A DNA stretch of 64,000 bases from Oscheius dolichura (lineage: Eukaryota > Nematoda > Chromadorea > Rhabditida > Rhabditidae): positions 9,672,001 through 9,736,000 of the forward strand of contig OW051496.1 in assembly GCA_932521035.1 (NCBI GenBank). The letters run 5' to 3'. The notes under the pieces are model-generated. The model saw only the letters and a program-made list of their open reading frames with translations. It did no database searches and was not told the DNA's origin. The stretch's first letter is position 1. Each line of letters opens with the position of its first letter. A program made the position numbers and the translations under genes. Positions 11,906-23,022 of the stretch are shown here, one piece after another.

Positions 11906-14900
11906 CTTGGTGGAGAGACGAGAAGCTCGGTAGAGAAATTGCAGTCGTGGGCTATCAGATGGCAGGGAATCGGCTGGGGATAGACGGGGGACAGAGGGAG
12001 TGGGTAAAATATAGGGGAGACGGGGAAGGCGGGAACTGAAAATAACGAATTAACTGAAGAGCCGAGAAATGGAAAAATGGAGCTGGAGAGCCCGGGAAAC
12101 AGGGGAAATTCAAAGAGGGGAACATGAAGAATTGGAGTGATTACGGTAATTGACCCAAAAATTGATATAAAACAGTTTAAACGAGTTTGTAGTGCGACTA
12201 AAGAGGATGGGGATCCGAATAAGAGTTCCAGAAGAAGAAAAGCCCGGGTACTCCCAATTTTGGGGAAAAATCGTAAGAATAAGTTGGATTACTTTAATTG
12301 GTAGCCTATGTGAACAAAAAATGGGTATAACTCGCTTAAAATGAGCTCCAGGGATAAATTATGGAGGAATATATACTCAGCTTAAGATTTCAGGGGTAAA
12401 AGAACCCGGAAAATGAAAAATTCATAGGAAGGGATTTTTTAAACATGAAGGGCTACGGTAATTAGGCAGTTTCCATTACTAATAACTATTTTTCAAAACT
12501 GTAGTCGTGGAGAATTAGGAGATTGAAAACTGAGGATATGGGGTCTTGAAGGGAAATGATCTTCTGACCAAATGAGGAAGACGACGGGGTGGCTCTCTCT
12601 CTCTCCCTCCCCTGAGGGGGTGACTGATACTGTGTACTTTAGAGGTGGCGAGAGGACGACACCGCCGGCTGGATTAAAACTGCTATTCTCGGATTGGGGA
12701 GGAGGGGAGGGAGGAGAGAAGAGACTAGTCCAAGTGATTTGGAAAAGAAACTCCTTGAAAAGGGGATAGAAAAACAGACACAGATGAGTGATGCTACTGG
12801 CAAACACGCCGGAGGGGAGGGAGGGCAGGGGGAGGAGGAGGGGGAACATGGTTCAAGAGGGGCTCCCCCTGAACCAGACAGGGCTAAATAAACAGGAAGC
12901 AGCTTTAAGCTGCTGGACGTTTGAGAGTTTGTGCCGTGTGCCAGGTGACCGGGCTAGTGACCAGCCTAAACGCCGAGAGGGGGAGGATCATATTTTGCAC
13001 AAAGAGGCAGGGCAAGAAAAGAAACTTGCTAATGTGTGTTTGTGTATTTTTCAATAACCGGAAGAGGCGCGCGGCCGCGCGCCTGGCAGGCTGGTGGCAG
13101 GCGCCTCTTGCCGAGAAGAAGAGGAAGAGGAAGAATAAGAGCAGCCCGGTCAATGTCTAAACAAATCTATTGTTAGCGGGGAGCATGGCACCGGGAGGGA
13201 GCTCTTTAAATTGAGGAGAATTAACCTGATTAGCAGTTATTAGAAGATTTTAATTTTTGAACAACAGGGAGATATTTAGCGGGAAGGGGTTGTACCGATA
13301 CCTCCCTTCCTTCTGGTTCTCTGGCGGGCCGGCGACCTTCCCCTAATAACTTCAAAACTTATTTAGGTGATTGGCCTTTGAGGTGTTGCTCTTCACCCAA
13401 AGATAATCAGGGAAGGAACCGGCCGGCACCTGCCCTTATGGAGAGCAGACCGGAAGAGCCGTCCGGGATCTCTTGTGAAAACTTCTGACTCTTAAAGCCG
13501 TCTCCCCTCTTGACCGGGAGTTTCAAATATTTTCCGCTAGATAAATATGGTATGGTAGCGGATCATTTAAAAAACAGCACGCTTGAGAGCTTACGTTGGT
13601 ATTTTTCGAGAGGATCAAACCAAATGGAAAGAGAGTGAGATTTGGGGTGCGCTACAAGAAAATCTTCTTCGGCTGCTTAGAGAAACGACTTTGACACAAA
13701 TTTTAGGAGTTAAATAAGCTCAAAATAAGGCAGAATACCGTATTTCACAAAGCAAAAATGGAAAAAATGAGAGGGAATGAAGAAAATGAAGGAAAACGCC
13801 CATTTCCAGGTTGTCAGCCTCAAAATTTCAAAAGAGCGCGCTCCTGGGAGGATTTTGGGATTTTTTCAAGGGTATACGGTATTTCAAATGATAAATGTGG
13901 TTAGTACAGTCCATAGAGAGGCTAGTAAATGGCGTGTGCCGGGGCTACCTTGAGTCCGAGTCGAATGTGAGTGGTTGGTCACTTGAGATGCCGCTAAAGC
14001 ACATATATACAGGGGGATAGTTCCTCTTGCCTAATTTGAAATCCTAGCCATATCCCCCCTGCCCTACAATCCGTCCAGGACGCATAACAACTCCCGGGGA
14101 GTACCCCTCTCCGCGTCAAGCGTGAAAACGCGGTTTCGTGAGAGTAGCCGCCGCCGGAGTTGGCCGATGGCTCGCATCATTTGTTCGTTGTGTTGATCTT
14201 GTGCGAAACTATTCAATTACTGAGCCGGGGAGTAAGCGAGAGCAGCCGGGGTGAAAAAACAGTGTGACTGGGGGAAGCGGCGGCGGGATGACCACCACCA
14301 GCGTCAGCAGTGGCTCACTAGCTTCTACTGGCCTGCTGCTTTTTTTCCCAGCTGCTGCTGGAGAGGCGCACAATCAGGCGGCTCCCCCGACTGCTTTCAA
14401 AACAAATACAGGTACACGGGGGTTAAAAAGGAGCAGGGGCGGGGATACCCGGAGATCTCAAAACAAGCCAGCTAGATAGGTATAGGAGGTCAACAAATGA
14501 CTGTTCTACTTGTCCCATAAAGAGCACTCCAAATACTATAGAATGAATGGGAGCGGATGACACAAAAGTCTAAAAATCAAAGCAACACAAATTTGAACTT
14601 CATGCCGTTCTCTGGTACACATTTTCCCTACCAGAGGTTTGATACAGGAGATTTGAATTAGGAGGATAATTTCTCTTCCGGGAGGTGTTTTAAGCTAGAA
14701 ATCGAGCTTATTATATATCTGGAATCTTTCTAAAATTATAAATAAAGTTTCAAAAGGAATTGGCCTTTTCCTTTGGCACTGAACAGTCCATAACTGTGCC
14801 TGCCGCGCTAGACTCCCGCCTGGCAGTCTCAGCTCGGCGCGTGCAAAGTTTTTTAAGCAAACACGAGGATATCTAGCGGCCAGCAGGACAATCTTTTAAT

Positions 14901-15880
14901 TAAAGTTGTTGGAAAGTCTAGAAAATGGGATAAAACCAGGGAAATTTGAAGGTTGAACCGGAAGAATAGGATCTTATGGGCCAGGAGTTGGTATACAACC
15001 GGCGGGGGAAACTTTCTTGGAGATATAGTGGAAGAGCTGGAAGGCTTTTAACTCCAGAAGCCTTGTTAATTAGATTTTTAGAGAAAAATCTTGAAGGGAA
15101 GGGGGGAAGAATGGCCTACGGTAAAGGAGCATCAAGGAGAAAGGGGCTGCAAAGCGGTATCAGGAAATTTTGGGATATACGGGAAAGTTTTAGGAATCTT
15201 GGAGAAAAAAAGATGGAAAAATATGTATAAATCTGGATCTAAAAATAGAGGAATAAAACAGGGGAAATGACGAAAAGTTAGCGTGGTAGTTGTGGTTGCG
15301 GTCAGGGGGCTGTCAAGGAGTCACGATTACGGGCACGCCTCTAGATCTCCTCTCGCACAAGTGCGACTTCTTGAGCAAACCGCACTCTCATGGTGAATGA
15401 ATCAACTGAGAGTGTGAGAGAAAGAGAGACGAGAGCTGGCCACAGAGCTGAACGAGGCGCGGTTTCAAAACAATGTAAACTAGAGCAGAAGAAGAAAAGA
15501 AAGGGGGAAGGGAAGGAGGGAAACCCGGGGGATAAGCTCGTTGACACAGCCACACCCCAGAGAAGGGAGAGAAGAAAAGACAAAGCTGTTCTTCCTCCCT
15601 CCCTGCTCGAAAATGGCTGCTGACTTGGGGAAAACAGGAAAAAATACAATGGGAGAACTGGGGGAAAGGAGGCAGGGGAAAAACTGAACCCTTCTTACCG
15701 TAGACCAGAAACTGGACGCTTGCAAGGAACAGATCGGCATGAATCAAAAGGTCAGTGAGCTTTCAACCGACAGTTTAATTAGGGATTTTTCTGAATGTTA
15801 ACGGCGTGGCTAATCTTTCGCTACAGTAATTGGGCAGGGAAGAATTGACCCTAGAAAAGAAAAGCTGAAAATCTAGATGA
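11906..15880. other. 4-kb gene-free region upstream of the EB-module gene
   Basis: I find no exon chain with good splice sites and coding bias. The proximal part has a TATA-like minus-strand sequence near 12006-12014, about 100 nt from the EB-gene ATG. A perfect 20-bp G+C palindrome lies at 13065-13084. The block around 13290-13500 is less AT-rich, with a GATA-like site, and could be regulatory. A purine-rich tract runs through 15410-15680. Confidence 0.4.
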
Positions 15881-16001
15881 TAGTCCGATCCCCCTGCACC
15901 CGAAAAGTCTCGGCAAGACAAAGAAATAAAAGCGCCACAGATTTTGTAACTGTAAAGACGAACCAACTGCCGAGGCTTTACGGGTGCAGGAGATCCTACT
16001 A
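15881..16001. mobile_element. MITE-like palindrome, REP1 copy 2 (long type)
   Basis: Starts TAGTCCGATCCCCCTGCACC and ends with the inverted sequence GGTGCAGGAGATCCTACTA (the right arm carries a few changes). Followed by TTGAGGACTGAGCC, the inverted form of the outer flank of other long copies, so the true terminal repeat may exceed 40 bp. Confidence 0.8.
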
Positions 16002-16637
16002 TTGAGGACTGAGCCGGCGCGCCTGCCCTTCCCTTTTGGCGGACTCGAGGAAGAGAAAGTGATCTAGAACAGAGGGCATTAAATACTGTCCTGCCTCTTT
16101 CTTTTGAAGAAAACACGAAAGCCATCTGGATCAGTTGCAAGCTGAAGATCCAATAAAAGAAAAGATCTTGAGTTGGGAGTGGATAACAATGGAAAAAGTC
16201 ATGTTTAAGACTAGAAACATCGGGGCAGATCCCGCGCCATCTACTGTATGGTCGCCCCTCCTCCAGCCAACTATTTTTGTCCTCTCGAGAGGATGAGCTG
16301 GCCACCGCCTGCCCTATTTGTCAACTCTGTCGCTTTCCTGAACACAGCCAGCTGCCCCCTCTCGAGTTTAGGAACACCCGTCTCCCGGTCTCCAAACCCT
16401 CCTCCCCCTCGTCTCCTCCTCCCAGAGAGAAGTGCCCGATGGCTGTTCCGAACGCGTCGGCACTCGTCGTGTTTGGCTCCTCGAGCGCAACACGACCACT
16501 CAAGTGGTCCGGCAAAGAACAGCGCTTTTTGTAGGACTGACCAGGCTCACGAGGGGGCGGATGGATGAGAGTGTGTGTGTCGGTGACCGCAATCAAAATG
16601 TTCACTTTTGAGTAGGGTAATGTTTATTCTCTTGCTC
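16002..16637. other. Gene-free spacer 3' of thaumatin-like gene A
   Basis: Contains the 3' flank of gene A: AATAAA on the minus strand at 16628-16623, only about 10 nt after its stop. I see no further gene. Confidence 0.35.
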
Positions 16638-17563
16638 TTAACAGAATTGGATTTTGTACACGGGGCTGGGGGCACCATCTCCACGGCAGACGAAGGTGCT
16701 GGTGGTGTCGTCGTAGGCGTAGGCGTAGGCCGTGGGGCAAGCGCTCTGAAACCGTCTTTTCTAATTACGATTGGTAGGGACGAACCTTGAAGATGGCGGG
16801 GTAGTTGGTAGGCCATGTCTTGCTGTTGCACTTGTCGGGGGTACCGTAGGCTCCACGGCAGCAGTAGTAGTCGGTGTTGAAGGCGAGGCAGGCACTCTTG
16901 CATCCGACGACCTGGCCGTGCTTGATATCCTGGAGCTCGGGAGGGCAGACGCTGGGGTCGTCGAGGTCCTTGACACATCCTCCGGCTCTCTTACAGTCGT
17001 ATTGCCCTTAGAATGGGTTACTGTAGGAGAAGGAGGCATTTCCTACCTCCGTTGGTCTTGAAGGATCCGGCAACGGGCTCAATGAAGACGGGGAGATTGT
17101 AGCCATCGACCATGGAGACGTCGTAGTAGTCCTGGCCATTGGCGTTCAGGGTGAACTCGGCCAAGGATGCTGGGGGCTCTCCTCCACGTCCGGCACAGCC
17201 GAGGTCATTCTTAAACCAGTTTTAAAGGACTGGAGTACGGTATCCTACTCCGCAGAAGCCAGTGTCACAGTTGTATTGGCCATCACAGCCACGACGAGCC
17301 CAGATACGGCCAGCGGTCCATCCGTTAGCTACATAGACATCCTTGGATTGTTCTGGAAACGGGGATCTCCGTCAATTGAGAGAATTCCACTTACGGGGGT
17401 CAAGACGGAAGCCGCCGTTGTCCGGGTTTCCGGGGCCGAGAATTCCAGGCCAGATGGTGAAGGGGCAGTTGTTGTAGATCCACATGCATACCTGCCCGCC
17501 CTTGCTATCACAGCCGAGGGCGGTGGAGACCAAAAAGACCGTCAGCAGAGTCTTGAGAAGCAT
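16638..17563 (-). CDS. Thaumatin-like protein A (254 aa, 5 exons)
   Basis: Secreted thaumatin/PR-5-family protein. In nematodes this family is intestinal or antifungal-response associated (known family, not tested here). Exons: 17563-17395, 17352-17249, 17209-17047, 17006-16786, 16745-16638; total 765 nt. Signal peptide MLLKTLLTVFLVSTALG, then the family signatures NNCPFTIWPGILG, GWTAGRIWARRGC, CDTGFCG and GGEPPASLAEFTLN, and a Cys-rich C-terminal half with CKSAC and YYCCRGAYG. The 254-residue length and 16 or more cysteines are normal for the family. The 3' UTR is very short. TGATAAG lies about 80 nt upstream and a TATA-like CATAAAAG about 40 nt upstream. Closely related to gene B 1 kb away in the same orientation. 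Confidence 0.95.
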
Positions 17564-17640
17564 CTTGGCAAGGTGCTTGTTATCCTGGCGGAACGTGGGC
17601 CTTTTATGGAGGAACAGGCATGTGATTTACCCCGGGGCGG

Positions 17641-17647
17641 TGATAAG
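17641..17647 (+). promoter_or_regulatory. GATA-type site upstream of thaumatin-like gene A
   Basis: TGATAAG on the plus strand, 78 nt upstream of the gene A ATG. This matches the intestinal ELT-2/ELT-7 consensus known from Caenorhabditis. Gene B has the same heptamer 86 nt upstream of its ATG. Confidence 0.4.
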
Positions 17648-17821
17648 AAGGGAGGGATTTACGATAACAGGCGACCAAGAAGAAGGAAGCAACTCCGACA
17701 ACAGCCACAGGGCAAAGAGTACAATTATCGGCACATTTTGGTTTCTATTTTGTAGCTACAGTACTCCTGTCCTTGAAATCATCATTATAGAAGCTAGTAG
17801 ACCGTTAGAAGTTCTTGTAGG

Positions 17822-17882
17822 GGGTCCTGAAGCGAATGACAATATTTAACTGACAAGCTGAATAGAATCGCTTCAGGATCTT
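17822..17882. repeat. Short hairpin, GAAGCGA family (copy 2)
   Basis: Arms GGGTCCTGAAGCGAAT and GAATCGCTTCAGGATC, loop about 28 nt, between the two thaumatin genes. Same family as 7644-7683. Confidence 0.55.
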
Positions 17883-18206
17883 GTGTACAAACCTCTGATA
17901 GATTTTTAAAAGAAACTGGATGTTCACGAGACGATTCTGCTTACTTTTATGACCATTTTACATCTCGAGTTGTTTCATTTTTGTTTAGCTGATCATTTTC
18001 TTCTTCCTCAACCCAGTGACAAACATTGACGCCAGAACGATTAAACGCGATTAATAAAGGGAGAAAGCCCTCCAGGAGCCTACCTGAAGAATCCACAAGA
18101 CTTTCCACTGGTTACAAATTTGTCAAACATTTCAGCAAATCGAGATCGGGCTGTTCCGTAATTCCTCAGCTATGTGAGGGAAACGTCGCCGAATACTATA
18201 GTGTCA

Positions 18207-18265
18207 TCCCATGTGGTCTAGTGGTTTTCACCCAGGCGGCCCGGGTTCGATTCCCGGCATGGGAA
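18207..18265 (+). pseudogene. tRNA-Glu(TTC) pseudogene with 13-nt internal deletion
   Basis: The acceptor stem is a perfect 7-bp pair (TCCCATG with CATGGGA). The T arm CCGGG-TTCGATT-CCCGG is intact and the anticodon loop TTTTCAC is present. Total length is 59 instead of 72 nt: the 3' half of the D arm and the 5' half of the anticodon stem are missing. A normal tRNA-Glu has GGTT before and after the missing stretch, so a deletion between the two GGTT copies explains it exactly. Both Pol III boxes remain. Confidence 0.85.
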
Positions 18266-18657
18266 GCATGTTTTTTGTTTTTTCCCAATATCTTTGACAA
18301 CCATACTAATGCCGAAGTTTCCGTTGCCGGCTACAAAATGTCGGGTGGTTATGGTTCTCCTGGTTAGCAGCTGTTTCCCCGAAATGTAGTCATCCAAATC
18401 TCTATTGTCACTAAGTTGGCACCTGAATTGTCATCCTAACTTCTTCTTACAGTAGATTACAGTACTCCAAGAGGATAAAGTTCTTTACTTTTTGCGAAAC
18501 TCATAAGAGAACCAGTAACCCACCCCCGCGTCCAGCTGTCCTTTGTCCCCTCGAGTACAGGACGAACTTATCTCCGTGCTTCGTGCCCCCTCCCATAAAT
18601 CTATGAAAACACGTGGCTGTTCATCGATTAAAAAGTGTCTTATTTATCGGGTCAGGG

Positions 18658-19544
18658 TTAACAGAATTGGACTTTGTAGACGGGGCTGGGGGAGCCGTTT
18701 CCGCGGCAGACGAAGGTGCTGGTGGTGTCGTCATAGGCGTAGGCGTACGCCTTGGGACAGGCGCTCTGAAAATGTTATAAGGCTAGGATTTCCGGCGGGA
18801 AAGGAGCACCTTGAAGATGGCGGGATAGTTCTTGGGCCAGGTCTTGCTGTTACACTTGTCGGGGGTACCGTAGGCTCCACGGCAGCAGTAGTAGTCAGTG
18901 TTGAAGGCGAGGCAGGCACTCTTGCATCCGACGACCTGGCCGTGCTTGATATCCTGGAGCTCGGGAGGGCAGATAGAAGGATCGTCTAGGTCCTTGACGC
19001 ATCCTCCAGCGCGCTTGCAGTCGTATTCTCCTAGAAATGAGTTACTGTAGATAAACAAGGATATTCCCACCTCCGTTAGACTTGAATGTGCCAGAGACGG
19101 GCTCAATGAAGACGGGGAGATTGTAGCCATCGACCATGGAGACATCGTAGTAGTCCTGGCCATTGGCATGGAGTGTGAATTCGGCGAGAGATGCTGGGGG
19201 CTCTCCTCCACGTCCGGCACAGCCGAGGTCATTCTTAAACCATTTTAAAGGACGGGGATACTGTATCTTACTCCGCAGAAGCCAGTGTCACAGTTGTATT
19301 TCCCGTCACAGCCACGGCGAGCCCAGATTCTGCCAGCGGTCCAACCATTAGCTACATAGACGTCCTTAGCCTGATGGGCATCCAGTTTGAAGCCGCCATT
19401 CTCCGGGTTTCCAGGGCCAAGAATTCCGGGCCAGATGGTGAAGGGACAGTTGTTGACGACTTGGATACAGACCTTTCCACTCTTGCTATCGCAAGCAGTG
19501 GCCTCGGCGACGAGGAATGCCAGGAGGACGGTCTTCAGAAGCAT
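18658..19544 (-). CDS. Thaumatin-like protein B (254 aa, 4 exons)
   Basis: Secreted thaumatin-family protein, tandem paralogue of gene A with the same length and about nine in ten residues shared in the C-terminal exons. Exons: 19544-19272, 19233-19071, 19030-18810, 18765-18658; total 765 nt. Signal peptide MLLKTVLLAFLVAEATA, then NNCPFTIWPGILG, GWTAGRIWARRGC, CDTGFCG, CKSAC and YYCCRGAYG. The three shared introns are at identical codon positions. Gene A's first intron is absent here: the coding sequence runs uninterrupted through GFKLDAHQAKDVYVAN. A TGATAAG lies 86 nt upstream, and a minus-strand AATAAG variant lies close behind the stop. Confidence 0.95.
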
Positions 19545-19629
19545 GTCTGCAGGTGTTTTTGTCTGGCGAATGCCGTTCCTTTAAAGCTAACGTGTGTCTG
19601 CAAAAAGGCTGATGATCTTTACGCCATAT

Positions 19630-19636
19630 TGATAAG
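19630..19636 (+). promoter_or_regulatory. GATA-type site upstream of thaumatin-like gene B
   Basis: TGATAAG preceded by T, 86 nt upstream of the gene B ATG. Same motif, strand and approximate distance as in gene A. Confidence 0.4.
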
Positions 19637-19861
19637 AGCCTATCTTTCGTGAGGGTTTAACGAAACTGAGCAGAAATAGAAAAATACTGTTCGTTGCCCT
19701 GGAGGGGAGGGCATGAAGCATAGCATTCCAGGGGGGGACTTCCCTCTTGGCCACCTATTTTTATACCCATTTACCATTTTGGCTACATGGCTACCTGGCT
19801 TACAGTATTGCCACAATTTATAGAAAATCCAGCTTTTGAATATTTGAATTTCGCACCAGGA

Positions 19862-19925
19862 CCACCACCCTGGGAGTTGAACCCAGGCTCGTACTGTAAC
19901 TGGCCCCTAGCTCGTTCCAAAGACT
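19862..19925 (-). repeat. tRNA-like (SINE-like) fragment
   Basis: On the minus strand a perfect T-arm-like hairpin CTGGG-TTCAACT-CCCAG (Pol III B box) is preceded by a weak A-box-like stretch. The rest does not fold as a tRNA, so this is probably an old tRNA-derived element. Confidence 0.4.
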
Positions 19926-20851
19926 GTCTCATCTAGAAAATGTAGTCTAGCGATTATTTCCACCATGTGATGCACAGTCCTGTGCTTTTCTCTCTTGTAA
20001 AGGCACCGCCAGGGACATAGAATGGGTCCGAATCCGACTAATTCTATTCCTTTGATGTGATCATCCAATTTAGGTACCAGACCCCTGAAATCGCCGGCAA
20101 GATACGATTTTTTGATGTCATTCTGTCGAGAAAAAGGTGGTCTTCAAAGTGATACTGTGGAAAATAGGAATCCCAAGTGTTTTGCACCTTTTGTCTACAG
20201 TAAACCATTAATTAGGCTCTGAACACTTTTAACTGCCTGCTCGCCTTAAAAAGTAGGCAATTTCTCCTCTTATGAGGCCTTAGTTTTATTTACACCATCT
20301 AGCTGTAGTCTGTAGGTCAAAAAAGCGGTGCTGCCCCGTCCACGTGTTGCACTTTGTCCAGCTGATCCCCCAAGTGTTCGTTACCCTTTCAAAAATCAGA
20401 ACGCCACGTCCCTCTCTCTCGAAATTCCTCTGATAAGCCGACACATTTCCCACAATCTGGACAAAATAAATTTTTGTGATTTTCCCCCAAACGGGGAAAG
20501 ACAACGGGTGTATCAGTGGCCGGGAATGTTCTCCCTTTCCAGTGGTCCCACGTTTTCGGCTCGGTTCGATAAGGAGACGAACAGAGAGAGCCCACTATCT
20601 GGGGGAAAATAAATGGTTTCATTGATCTGAATCAAGTAAACAGGGAGAGAAAGACAAAGAGTACGAAATGGAGATATAGGTGAGTAGAGAAGGCTCCCCC
20701 ATGTCCTGAAGCGGTTATATGATACTCTATGGACTCGTTAGGCTTATACTCTTTGTATTCAAAGTAGCCGTCTCATTTATGGGTCCAAAGCTGGAAATTG
20801 TCTTTGTTTTACTTTAAAAGAGGCCAGACAGGCAGAGGTCCCGAAAAGGTC

Positions 20852-20914
20852 CCGAAACGAATACAGTCGGGTCAAGTGAGGAATATACTGTCATGGCTTC
20901 GTTTCGGGACCAAT
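20852..20914. repeat. Short hairpin, GAAGCGA family (copy 3)
   Basis: GGTCCCGAAACGAA and its inverted copy TTCGTTTCGGGACC flank a loop of about 35 nt. It directly abuts the inverted REP2 copy that follows. Confidence 0.5.
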
Positions 20915-21110
20915 TGTTAGAATTCCAGGTCGCTATAGTTCTTTTGCAAAAAATAGGGCCCGTAACGGGTCGTAAAACTTTCCGCGCGGGACCTTTTGAC
21001 CAAAAGTAATCGGGATTTTCGATTTCGCTCGATTTTTCTTTGCCGTTAGGCCAAAGAGTCCCGAAGAGACAAATGTACGGTAACCTCTTTTTTGGAAAAG
21101 ACTATAACAG
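20905..21110 (-). repeat. REP2 fold-back repeat (copy 2, inverted)
   Basis: Reverse-orientation version of 11110-11270: CCCGTAACGGGTCG, GCGCGGGACCTTTTGACC, ATCGGGATTTTCGATTTCGC and GAGTCCCGAAGAGAC appear in the expected inverted order. Confidence 0.6.
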
Positions 21111-21130
21111 CTCGTTTGAATGAAAACTTA

Positions 21131-21907
21131 CTATACAGTAGGACTTTTAAGAAAGAATTTGCTCTCCTGCTCATACAGGTACCGGGCTGATCCTTCCCAC
21201 CAGATATTTGGCGAAACATTTGGCTTCTTGATCTTTACAGTCATCTGGATACCGGTATCTTAAAAAACGAACAAAATGTATAAGCAAAGATGGTTAGTAA
21301 ACCTGGAATTTCATCGTCGGGCGAGTATCATCCTAAGAATGGCGGCTATAAGGAAGGGCATCCACGGTCAAAAAGTTAGGTACAATTGTTGAGAGCAACA
21401 AAAAATTCGATAGCAGGCTCTCTTTGGGAGGATTCAGAACAAAACCTGGATAACTACTCTGTACCTGAGGCTGCAGCTGAGCACCATAAAGTCGTCATCT
21501 CTCTCTGCTTCCAATTACCGTAATCTCCTAGTTTGTGGTGTAATCTCTGAACCGTTCTGTCCCCTATCTTTCTGCACCTCGGCTCAAAGAGCTGAGGACG
21601 CACCAAACTCTTGTTTTACGAGACTTACAGCTCAACTGATTAGAGATATTGACTCGAGCTTCGCCTTTCTCCAGAACAAGGGTCCATCTCAAGCCGGCGA
21701 ATAGATGAGGCGTTTCGAATACTTCTGACGAACTGGAAAATGGGATTATCGATTACCATTTGAAGTTCCAAAAATGGTAACGGTATAAAGAAAATTACTG
21801 GCCCTAGATTATTACTTACTAGTGACTGGAATAGTCTTCGCTACAGTTGTCTGTATACTAATTCCAAAAACGGCGAATAGGAAAAGATTATAGCCATCTA
21901 TTTTCAT
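21131..21907 (-). CDS. Small secreted orphan protein (130 aa, 5 exons)
   Basis: Unrecognised. Exons: 21907-21816, 21732-21629, 21498-21446, 21332-21303, 21244-21131; total 393 nt with consistent phases. It starts MKIDGYNLFLFAVFGIS, a plausible signal peptide ending near TVAKT. The mature part (SSEVFETPHLFAGLRWTLVL, then a segment with YRVVIQDDTRP and a tail ending KFFLKSPTV) has alternating hydrophobic strands and faintly recalls a MATH-type beta sandwich, but I would not assign it. Two introns use GTTT donors, as elsewhere in the window. The acceptor of exon 3 (GAGAG before AT) is the weakest call. A TATA-like element lies about 140 nt upstream of the ATG. Confidence 0.6.
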
Positions 21908-23022
21908 AGAATTCAGCTGTGAACGCTCCCGAGTGAGCAATGCCTTTATGTTGACTTTATTTTCCCGTATCAAATGGGATTCGATGACGTCGTTTGCCGT
22001 TGTTCTTCATAGTTCCAACTAGCCTTTTAATAAATTACACTCGTATATAAAAGAGGACCTTCACTCACACGACTATGGCAGAATATTTGGAATCTGATTT
22101 CTGATCTGGCTTATCTACTTCAAAGGTTTGCCTTGTTTATTACTGTACTTTAACCTTTTCCCTTTTTAGAATTTTGGACAGTTTCTGCCGATCCTGCATA
22201 AAATTAACTATCAAGACTGGCTGTATTTCATGTTCTGATAATCTTTTTAAAATTTTAAATTAGGTTGTTATTCCGCCTTTATAGCCATTTCCTTCGTATG
22301 TTATGGATATAAATGAAGTTTTTTTTTGGGATGAAATGCGATTAGTTCATGGGGCCTATAATTGAAGGTGGACTTGTGGCTGTCTCCTCACCAGGGGGCC
22401 AATAATGTGGGAATGTTTTTAATCTGGGTACAGTATACTTTTCCCAAAGTCAATATCTCTCCAATGTTCCATAATAACGTTGTCCCCCCAGTCCATCCTG
22501 TCGCCGCGCGGGGTCTCTTCCCCTTTCTGAATAGACCTGGGCCACCTGCAGCGTTAACTGGTCGTCTCGCTCCTTCCAGGGGCATTTCTCACTCCTATAT
22601 GGATGGGAGGAGTGACCACTTATTGCCCCTGGGTCAACTGGAGACCTCTCTTCTGGGGAATGCCCTCTAACCCGGGAAATACCCTGTGTTTTCTCCTTAC
22701 AAGCCGGTTTATTGCCGGGGATGGCTTCTAAGGTTTACAGCCTCATTACCTTGTCCCCCCTGCCAAATTGTTTTCCATTTTCTTTTAAATTTTCCAATAA
22801 GTCAACAAAATACGAAAAAGTCGTCTCTTCTCTCCCTTGGAGCAGTCTCTTTCCGGTGTTTTGCCTTCCCCCAGTCCGCGTCACTGCTCCCACTGGGAGC
22901 CAAAAAAGTCCCCCGGGACTAATACACATATTTTGATCTCTTATAATATGGACGTTCTCCTCCTAGTGTTCTACCCCCATTCGTCCTTAAAAGCTGTTAT
23001 TTCCAGTATTTTTTAGGGAAAA
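21908..23022. other. Gene-free spacer between divergent genes
   Basis: Separates the minus-strand orphan from the plus-strand degenerin. TATATAAAAG near 22042-22052 may be the TATA element of the orphan gene on the opposite strand. Small ORFs around 22360-22930 lack splice context and family similarity. No repeat of the listed families was seen. Confidence 0.35.

Noticed and set aside
22362-22936. Overlapping plus-strand ORFs near 22.4-22.9 kb
   Set aside because: No acceptors or donors linking them to the degenerin exons in phase, no coding-like composition, and no family similarity.
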